From contig WTKI01000140.1 in the NCBI GenBank assembly GCA_011524425.1, forward strand, positions 1 to 7,095: a stretch of DNA of 7,095 nucleotides, written 5' to 3'. Below are positions 1 to 7,095 of this stretch, in pieces; the first letter of the stretch is position 1; the number at the start of each line of letters is the position of its first letter. The notes under the pieces were generated by a model, which worked only from the letters and a program-made list of their open reading frames with translations, did no database searches and was not told the origin of the DNA. The DNA comes from Altererythrobacter sp. Lineage in GTDB: Bacteria > Pseudomonadota > Alphaproteobacteria > Sphingomonadales > Sphingomonadaceae. The position numbers were made by a program, and so were the translations under genes.

Positions 1-894
<894 letters not shown>

Positions 895-918
895 AGACAA
901 ATTAATTCTTGGGGTGGC

Positions 919-1434
919 TTAAGTTCCTTCAGCTCCGCGCATCATACCGACTACGCCGGATCGCCCGACTTCGACCAAGCCAAGCCCGCGCATCAAAGCA
1001 ATGAAGCTGTCAATTTTGCCTGGCGCGCCGGTTAGCTCGAACACAAAGCTCTCTGTTGTGGTGTCGACTACGCTGGCGCGGAAGACTTCAGCGATCCGAA
1101 GGGCTTCGACGCGTTTTTCGCCAGTGCCTTCTACTTTTATCAGCGCCAGCTCGCGCTCCACATGTGGGCCAGCTTGAGTCAGGTCGACTACTTTGTGCAC
1201 TGGTACAAGGCGCTCCAGCTGGGCTTCGATCTGGTCAATCACTTGCGGCGGACCATTGGTGACAATGGTGATGCGGCTGACAGCGTGATTTTCTGTGATA
1301 TCCGCCACGGTTAGGCTGTCGATGTTGTAACCGCGCGCGGTGAACAGACCAGCGATCTTCGCAAGGATGCCGCTTTCATTGTCGACGGTGACGGCAAGGA
1401 CGTGCCGCTCATTGGCTTCTGTGTGAATTTTCAT
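919..1434 (-). CDS. ilvN: Acetolactate synthase small (regulatory) subunit
   Basis: Regulatory subunit of acetohydroxyacid synthase. In the family it binds the large subunit, raises its activity and confers feedback inhibition, usually by valine. The product is 171 residues, the normal size for the family (about 160-180). An N-terminal ACT domain covers roughly residues 9-80, with the signature VTVDNESGILAKIAGLF followed by RGYNIDSL; a second ACT-like half follows, with RVEALRIAEVFRASVVD and ending in the GRSGVVGMMRG tail. The start at 1434 is chosen because MKIHTEANERHVLAVTVDN matches family N-termini; the frame stays open to 1491, but those codons overlap the end of ilvB. It starts 13 bp after the ilvB stop, so the two subunits are probably made by coupled translation in equal amounts. 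The name ilvH (or ilvN) depends on which E. coli isozyme is used as reference. Confidence 0.95.
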   Translation of the reverse strand: MKIHTEANERHVLAVTVDNESGILAKIAGLFTARGYNIDSLTVADITENHAVSRITIVTNGPPQVIDQIEAQLERLVPVHKVVDLTQAGPHVERELALIKVEGTGEKRVEALRIAEVFRASVVDTTTESFVFELTGAPGKIDSFIALMRGLGLVEVGRSGVVGMMRGAEGT

Positions 1435-1443
1435 GTCGAGCGG

Positions 1444-1449
1444 CCCCTT
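1444..1449 (-). promoter_or_regulatory. Ribosome-binding site of ilvN, overlapping the ilvB stop
   Basis: The minus strand reads AAGGGG, nine bases before the ATG at 1434. Its first two bases are part of the TAA stop of ilvB (1448-1450). Ribosomes finishing ilvB are placed directly on the ilvN start region, the usual arrangement for translational coupling of enzyme subunits. It also confirms 1434 over the upstream in-frame start. Confidence 0.7.
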
Positions 1450-3196
1450 ACACCAAAGCCTTCGCTTCGTCGTCCATCGTCCCTTCGACATGGTCGCCGT
1501 ACAACAGCATTTCGGTATGCGCTGCGCCTGACGGGATCATCGGGAAGCAGTTTGCTTCCTTTGAAACCATGCAATCGACGATCACAGGCCCGTCATAATC
1601 GAGCATCGCTTGGATCCCGGCGTCGAGACCTGCTTCATCCTCGATCCGGATGCCTTTCCAGCCATAAGCTTCTGCCAGCGCGACAAAGTCAGGCAGGCTG
1701 TCGGAATAGCTGTTGGAATAGCGGCCTTCATAGGTCAGTTCCTGCCACTGGCGGACCATGCCCATATATTCATTGTTCAAAATGAAGATCTTGACCGGCA
1801 GACGGTATTGGCTCGCTGTGCCAAGTTCCTGAATGTTCATCTGGATCGAGGCTTCACCGGCAATGTCGATCACAAGAGTGTCCGGATTGCCGAGTTGCGC
1901 GCCAATCGCAGCGGGAAGGCCATAGCCCATCGTCCCAAGGCCACCTGAAGTGAGCCATTTGTTGGGATCATTGAAACCGAAATATTGCGCGGCCCACATC
2001 TGGTGCTGGCCAACTTCTGTCGTAATGATCGGATTGCGATCCTTAGTCAGCGCGAACAGCCGCTCAACCGCCTTTTGCGGCATGATCATTTCTGACTTTT
2101 CCGGATAGGCAAGGCAATCACGCGCACGCCAGCCCATGATCCTCGCTTTCCATTCGCCCAGATCCTGCGCTTTCCGGTCACCCCAGACGGTGATGATCTG
2201 CTCAAGCACAGTGGCGCAATCGCCAACGACGCCCAGGTCGACGGGGACTGTCTTGTTTATGGAACTGCTGTCAATATCGATATGGATCTTAGTCGATTCA
2301 GGGCTGAATGCATCCAGGCGGCCTGTTACACGATCGTCAAAACGTGCGCCGATGCAGACCATCAGGTCGCATTGGTTCATCGCCATGTTGGCTTCGTAAG
2401 TGCCATGCATGCCAAGCATACCAAGCCAATCAGGGTGGTCGCTAGGAAAAGAGCCGAGCCCCATCAAAGTGCTGGTCAGCGGGGCTCCGGTGATATCCTG
2501 CAACTGGCGCAGAAGGCGGCTCGCCTCAGGTCCTGAATTGATCACGCCGCCGCCTGTGTAGAGGATCGGACGTTCGGCCTGCTCCAGAAGTTCGACGACT
2601 TCGATGATCTCTTCAGCAGAGGCTGCCATTCGCGGCTCGTAACGATGGGATGCGGGCTGCGCGCCTTCATGCGACACTGCAGAAGGAACAGCGATCTGAA
2701 CATCTTTTGGAATATCGACTACGACCGGGCCCGGACGGCCGGTTGTAGCGATCCTGAACGCTTCACGAAGGGTAGGGGCCAGTTCTGCAGGCTCTTTGAC
2801 GAGATAGTTGTGCTTGGTGCAGTGGCGCGTGATGCCAACCGTGTCCGCTTCCTGGAATGCATCTGTTCCAATCAGCCCTGTCGGGACCTGACCGGTGATC
2901 ACCACCATGGGGATTGAATCCATGAACGCATCGGCAATGCCTGTGACCGCATTGGTGGCGCCGGGCCCTGAAGTGACCAGGACGACGCCGGGTTTGCCGG
3001 TAGAACGCGCATAGCCTTCTGCCGCATGGGCAGCGCCTGCTTCATGCCGCACGAGGATATGGCGAATGCGTTCATCGGCAAACAGTTCGTCATAGATTGG
3101 CAGGACTGCGCCTCCGGGATATCCGAAGACGAATTCCACGCCCTGTTCGACCAGGCAATCTACCAAAATTGCTGCGCCGCTGCGCTCGGTTGTCAC
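1448..3196 (-). CDS. ilvB: Acetolactate synthase large (catalytic) subunit
   Basis: Thiamine diphosphate (ThDP) enzyme that condenses pyruvate with pyruvate or 2-ketobutyrate, the first common step of branched-chain amino acid synthesis; it works with IlvN. The product is 582 residues from the GTG at 3196, the usual length. The N-terminal pyrimidine-binding domain (about 5-170) has [15 protein letters not shown] and the catalytic glutamate E52 in [15 protein letters not shown]. The central domain (about 195-335), which in this family binds FAD, includes GGGVIN and [13 protein letters not shown]. The C-terminal pyrophosphate domain (about 390-545) has [24 protein letters not shown] and [16 protein letters not shown]. 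The metal-binding motif, normally GDG or GDA, reads GEA here (E448). The frame continues upstream to a GTG at 3274, but those 26 codons lie in a terminator hairpin and lack family similarity. The GTG at 3196 has a good ribosome site and fits homologue N-termini. The E. coli paralogues are named ilvB, ilvI and ilvG, so the symbol is by convention. Confidence 0.96.
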   Translation of the reverse strand: MTTERSGAAILVDCLVEQGVEFVFGYPGGAVLPIYDELFADERIRHILVRHEAGAAHAAEGYARSTGKPGVVLVTSGPGATNAVTGIADAFMDSIPMVVITGQVPTGLIGTDAFQEADTVGITRHCTKHNYLVKEPAELAPTLREAFRIATTGRPGPVVVDIPKDVQIAVPSAVSHEGAQPASHRYEPRMAASAEEIIEVVELLEQAERPILYTGGGVINSGPEASRLLRQLQDITGAPLTSTLMGLGSFPSDHPDWLGMLGMHGTYEANMAMNQCDLMVCIGARFDDRVTGRLDAFSPESTKIHIDIDSSSINKTVPVDLGVVGDCATVLEQIITVWGDRKAQDLGEWKARIMGWRARDCLAYPEKSEMIMPQKAVERLFALTKDRNPIITTEVGQHQMWAAQYFGFNDPNKWLTSGGLGTMGYGLPAAIGAQLGNPDTLVIDIAGEASIQMNIQELGTASQYRLPVKIFILNNEYMGMVRQWQELTYEGRYSNSYSDSLPDFVALAEAYGWKGIRIEDEAGLDAGIQAMLDYDGPVIVDCMVSKEANCFPMIPSGAAHTEMLLYGDHVEGTMDDEAKALV

Positions 3197-3203
3197 GTCT
3201 AAA

Positions 3204-3209
3204 CCTTCC
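3204..3209 (-). promoter_or_regulatory. Ribosome-binding site that decides the ilvB start
   Basis: The minus strand reads GGAAGG, seven bases before the GTG at 3196. It is the best Shine-Dalgarno match in the leader, and it places the start downstream of the hairpin rather than inside it at 3274. Confidence 0.75.
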
Positions 3210-3241
3210 ACTCTGCTTGCACGGTTTTGCTTGGCTTTAAC

Positions 3242-3280
3242 AAAAAATCGGGCCCGGTGCATGAGGGTGCACACCGGGCC
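3242..3280 (-). terminator. Intrinsic terminator / putative ilvB attenuator
   Basis: On the minus strand a perfect 9-bp GC-rich stem (GGCCCGGTG at 3280-3272 with CACCGGGCC at 3259-3251) is extended by two possible G-U pairs around an 8-base loop. After three bases (CGA) comes a run of six T (3247-3242). This is a textbook Rho-independent terminator read in the direction of both miaA and ilvB. It lies 43 bp after the miaA stop and 45 bp before the ilvB start. Only these 45 bases separate it from ilvB, and I find no promoter there, so the ilvB message probably starts upstream and must read through it. That makes it an attenuator candidate as well as the likely end of the miaA transcript. Attenuation of ilvBN is known for Caulobacter crescentus; its use here is inference. 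Confidence 0.85.
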
Positions 3281-3293
3281 TTCGCTAGCCTCG

Positions 3294-3319
3294 CTATTAG
3301 CATGATTATGTCATGTCAA
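3294..3319 (-). promoter_or_regulatory. Candidate ilvB promoter (perfect -35, weak -10)
   Basis: Three bases after the miaA stop the minus strand carries TTGACA (3319-3314), a perfect sigma-70 -35 hexamer. The best-looking -10 is TAATAG (3299-3294), but the spacer is only 14 bases. A 17-base spacer would give TAGCGA, a poor -10. Transcription from here would start about 7-10 bases before the hairpin and include it in the ilvB leader. The position between genes and the AT-rich context support a promoter; the -10 assignment is uncertain. Confidence 0.45.
3301..3315. promoter_or_regulatory. Dyad CATGA-N5-TCATG overlapping the putative ilvB promoter
   Basis: A perfect 5-bp inverted repeat (CATGA, TTATG, TCATG) lies between the -35 hexamer and the putative -10, sharing two bases with TTGACA. 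The size and position suit a repressor or activator half-site pair, but a 5-bp dyad in AT-rich DNA can be chance. No regulator is identified. Confidence 0.25.
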
Positions 3320-3322
3320 CCA

Positions 3323-4279
3323 TTAATGATGTAATAATCTTGCGAAATAACTAAAAATATCGATAGATTCAGACTCATTTCGAGGCCAGTCCTCAGGAGG
3401 TTGCCGCCTGAACCAGGTATATTGCCGCTTGGCATAGTTGCGAGTGGCCTGACTTCCCGCTGCAATCATGTCCTCTTGTGAAAGCTCGCCGCGCAAAAAG
3501 GCGGCGATTTCCGGCACTCCTATCGCGCGCATGACAGGCAAATCAGGCGAGAGATTTCTGGCCAGCAGCGCTTTAACTTCTTCGATAGCGCCTTGCTCGA
3601 GCATCTGCTCGAACCGAAGGTCACAGCGGGCATATAACCATTCACGTGGCGGCAATAGAATGAGGGGATGCAACTCAACCTGCTTGCCGATTCCTCCGGT
3701 TTTGCGCTTTTGCCAATGACTGAGCGGCTTGCCGGTTGAACGCACGACTTCCAAAGCGCGGGCAATCCGCTGGCTATCGCTTGGATCCAATTGATCCGCA
3801 CGATCTGCATCCTCGGACTGCAAGCAGGCATAGGCGTCCGCGACATCCAGCGAGCGCACAGCCTCGCGAATTGCAGGATCAATGTCTGGAATGGGGGCAA
3901 TCCCTTCCAGCAAAGTGCGCATGTAAAGCCCGGTTCCGCCAACCAGTATCGGAACAGCACCGCTTGCATGCAGCCGCGCGATCTCGCTTTTGGCAGCTTC
4001 AGCCCAATCCGCAGCCGAACATGAAACCGCGCCATCCCACGCGCCAAACAGCACGTGTTCCACGCCTTGCATTTCGTCCGCATCTGGACGGGCAGAAAGC
4101 ACCTGCAAATCGGAATAGACCTGCGCGCTGTCCGCATTGATAACCGCAGCCTTGCGGCCCTGCTTTTCCAGAGCCTTGGCAAGCTTGACCGCAACAGCGC
4201 TCTTGCCGCTGGCGGTTGGTCCTGCAATGAGCGCGACCGGCGGCCGTTCGCCCGATTCTGGAGATTCCTCAGTGCCCAT
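3323..4279 (-). CDS. miaA: tRNA dimethylallyltransferase (tRNA A37 isopentenylation)
   Basis: Transfers a dimethylallyl group from DMAPP to N6 of A37 in tRNAs reading UNN codons, stabilising codon-anticodon pairing. The product is 318 residues, in the family's usual range (about 290-320). The P-loop GPTASGKS is at residues 20-27, followed by [12 protein letters not shown] (48-59, with the conserved D50, S51, Q53 and Y55). GGTGLYM is at 114-120, [11 protein letters not shown] at 168-178, RAIGVPEI at 251-258 and the C-terminal [15 protein letters not shown] at 278-292. The frame is open back to 4528, but that stretch is antisense to serB and unlike the family. The ATG at 4279 lies 15 codons before the conserved VALIAGPT strand, as expected. 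No good Shine-Dalgarno site precedes it. The start overlaps the divergent serB start by 8 bp. Downstream, the hairpin at 3242-3280 probably ends its transcript. Confidence 0.95.
   Translation of the reverse strand: MGTEESPESGERPPVALIAGPTASGKSAVAVKLAKALEKQGRKAAVINADSAQVYSDLQVLSARPDADEMQGVEHVLFGAWDGAVSCSAADWAEAAKSEIARLHASGAVPILVGGTGLYMRTLLEGIAPIPDIDPAIREAVRSLDVADAYACLQSEDADRADQLDPSDSQRIARALEVVRSTGKPLSHWQKRKTGGIGKQVELHPLILLPPREWLYARCDLRFEQMLEQGAIEEVKALLARNLSPDLPVMRAIGVPEIAAFLRGELSQEDMIAAGSQATRNYAKRQYTWFRRQPPEDWPRNESESIDIFSYFARLLHH
4260..4263 (+). promoter_or_regulatory. Ribosome-binding site that decides the serB start
   Basis: GGAG lies eight bases before the GTG at 4272. It is the only good Shine-Dalgarno and start pair upstream of the conserved VRLIADP segment of SerB. 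The site is within the coding sequence of miaA on the other strand. Confidence 0.65.
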
Positions 4280-5144
4280 CGTCAGGCTGATAGCAGACCC
4301 GACCCATGTGGAAAGCGTCGAGCAGCTACCAGAGTGGTTGATCGAAGCGGATGTAGCTTTGGCCGTGCGCCATTTGGGTGATGGCCTGTTCGAGTTCGAT
4401 TTTCCAATCGGTTCAGCCGAGTTGCTGGATCGTATTCTGGACGAATATCTCAAAGCTGACGCAGCTCTGATCAGCGCTGGCGGTTTCGATGTCCCGCAAG
4501 TTTTTATCTCGGACATGGATTCCACCATGATCGGGCAGGAATGTATTGACGAGCTTGCAGACTACGCCGGCCTTAAAGCCAAGATCGCGGACATTACGGA
4601 ACGCGCGATGCAAGGCGAGCTTGATTTCGAACAGGCTTTGCGTGAACGGGTAGGGCTCCTTGCGGGTCTTGATGAAAGCGCAATCCAGCAATGCCTTGAA
4701 GATCGCATTAAGCCTATGGGCGGGGCGCGAACTTTAGTGCAGACCTTGCGCGCCAAGGGCTGCCGCTGCGTGCTGGTCACAGGGGGCTTCCACCATTTCG
4801 CTGATCCCGTTGCGGAGATGCTCGGCTTCGAACGTGTGGTGGGCAACCGTTTGGAAGTTGTAGATGGACAACTGACCGGCAACCTCGTCGGCGACATTGT
4901 CGACAGTTCAGTCAAGAAGTCCGTTTTGGAACATGAGAGCGATGCGCTCGGAGGCAACGTTATCTCGCTCGCCACCGGTGATGGCGCGAATGATATTCCG
5001 ATGCTGGAAGCAGCGACTTACGGTTTTGCCTATCATGCAAAGCCAAAAGCGCGCGCTGCGGCTAATGGGCGGATTGACGAGGGTGACTTAACCGCTGTTC
5101 TGACGCTCTTAGGCATTCCTGAAAGCGAATGGGTGAGGGACTAG
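4272..5144 (+). CDS. serB: Phosphoserine phosphatase (HAD family)
   Basis: Hydrolyses O-phospho-L-serine to serine, the last step of the phosphorylated serine pathway, in the cytoplasm. The product is 290 residues from the GTG at 4272. The N-terminal 70 or so residues are a divergent ACT-like regulatory region (IVRLIADP at 3-10). The catalytic HAD domain follows: motif I DMDST at 81-85 with the nucleophile D81 and acid/base D83, then the substrate-recognition segment [13 protein letters not shown] at 88-100, the helical cap, motif II VTGGF at 169-173 (threonine where many have serine), the motif III lysine around K215/K216, and motif [14 protein letters not shown] at 234-245 with D237 and D241. 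The frame is open back to 4137, but those codons are antisense to miaA and resemble no SerB N-terminus. It is the only plus-strand gene here, divergent from miaA and convergent with the DUF6122 gene, so probably monocistronic. Confidence 0.95.
   Translation: MPIVRLIADPTHVESVEQLPEWLIEADVALAVRHLGDGLFEFDFPIGSAELLDRILDEYLKADAALISAGGFDVPQVFISDMDSTMIGQECIDELADYAGLKAKIADITERAMQGELDFEQALRERVGLLAGLDESAIQQCLEDRIKPMGGARTLVQTLRAKGCRCVLVTGGFHHFADPVAEMLGFERVVGNRLEVVDGQLTGNLVGDIVDSSVKKSVLEHESDALGGNVISLATGDGANDIPMLEAATYGFAYHAKPKARAAANGRIDEGDLTAVLTLLGIPESEWVRD
4287..4314 (-). promoter_or_regulatory. Candidate miaA promoter inside serB, giving a leaderless message
   Basis: On the minus strand TTTCCA (4314-4309) and TATCAG (4292-4287) are spaced by 16 bases, and a TG lies one base before the -10 as in extended -10 promoters. 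Each hexamer matches consensus at four of six positions. A start site 6-8 bases downstream would fall at or beside the miaA ATG (4279), so the mRNA would have almost no leader, which fits the absence of a ribosome site. The matches are moderate and could be chance. Confidence 0.25.
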
Positions 5145-5167
5145 CGGGTCAAGCTCAGAAATCTGCG

Positions 5168-7095
<1,928 letters not shown>

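Noticed and set aside
3197..3274. 26-codon upstream extension of ilvB from a GTG at 3274
   Set aside because: The start lies inside the terminator hairpin, and the residues do not resemble family N-termini; the GTG at 3196 has a GGAAGG site at seven bases.
3520..4227. 235-residue minus-strand open frame within miaA in another frame
   Set aside because: It is a shadow of the miaA coding sequence, Cys/Arg/Ser-rich with no conserved motif, while the miaA frame carries every family signature.
4137..4271. 45-codon upstream extension of serB starting with a hydrophobic, signal-peptide-like stretch
   Set aside because: These codons are the antisense of the conserved P-loop end of miaA, and SerB is cytoplasmic. 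The GTG at 4272 has a proper ribosome site and sits right at the conserved SerB N-terminus.
4280..4528. 83-codon upstream extension of miaA
   Set aside because: It is antisense to serB, serine-rich and unlike any MiaA N-terminus; the ATG at 4279 precedes the conserved P-loop strand at the expected distance.
4562..4975. 137-residue minus-strand open frame opposite serB
   Set aside because: It is antisense to the HAD catalytic core of serB and has the Ser/Pro/Arg-rich composition typical of a complementary frame.

Overview
This window is an ordinary chromosomal housekeeping region of a Gram-negative alphaproteobacterium. The protein style, together with the serB / miaA / ilvB-ilvN-ilvC neighbourhood, best fits Sphingomonadales, probably the Erythrobacteraceae or a close relative. 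That placement is inference from sequence memory, not from a search. The composition is moderately GC-rich and even. I see no tRNA, rRNA, insertion sequence, phage gene or CRISPR array, and no sign of recent transfer.

Layout from left to right. (1) Positions 1-3196, minus strand: branched-chain amino acid genes, transcribed right to left in the order ilvB (acetolactate synthase catalytic subunit), ilvN (regulatory subunit) and ilvC (ketol-acid reductoisomerase, cut by the left edge). (2) Positions 3197-3322: the leader region of ilvB. It holds a strong -35-like hexamer, a small dyad and a textbook intrinsic terminator hairpin with a U6 tract placed before the ilvB ribosome-binding site. This is the most interesting regulatory element here and looks like an attenuator. 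(3) Positions 3323-4279, minus strand: miaA (tRNA dimethylallyltransferase). (4) Positions 4272-5144, plus strand: serB (phosphoserine phosphatase), divergent from miaA, with the two start codons overlapping inside 8 bp. (5) Positions 5168-5506, minus strand: a small multi-span membrane protein of the DUF6122 type that begins inside the end of purL. (6) Positions 5491-7095, minus strand: the C-terminal 534 residues of purL (FGAM synthase), cut by the right edge.

How the genes fit together: ilvB and ilvN form the acetolactate synthase holoenzyme, and ilvC carries out the next step of valine, isoleucine and leucine synthesis. serB finishes serine synthesis, purL is a purine step, and miaA modifies A37 of tRNAs that read UNN codons. 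The window is therefore mostly anabolic core metabolism. No new defence, mobile or biosynthetic system is visible. The points worth a second look are the hairpin-controlled ilvB leader, the overlapping divergent starts of miaA and serB (with a possible leaderless miaA mRNA), the Asp-to-Glu change in the cofactor motif of IlvB, and the TTG-started gene overlapping purL. Nearly every base is coding; the only gaps are two of 126 bp and one of 23 bp.
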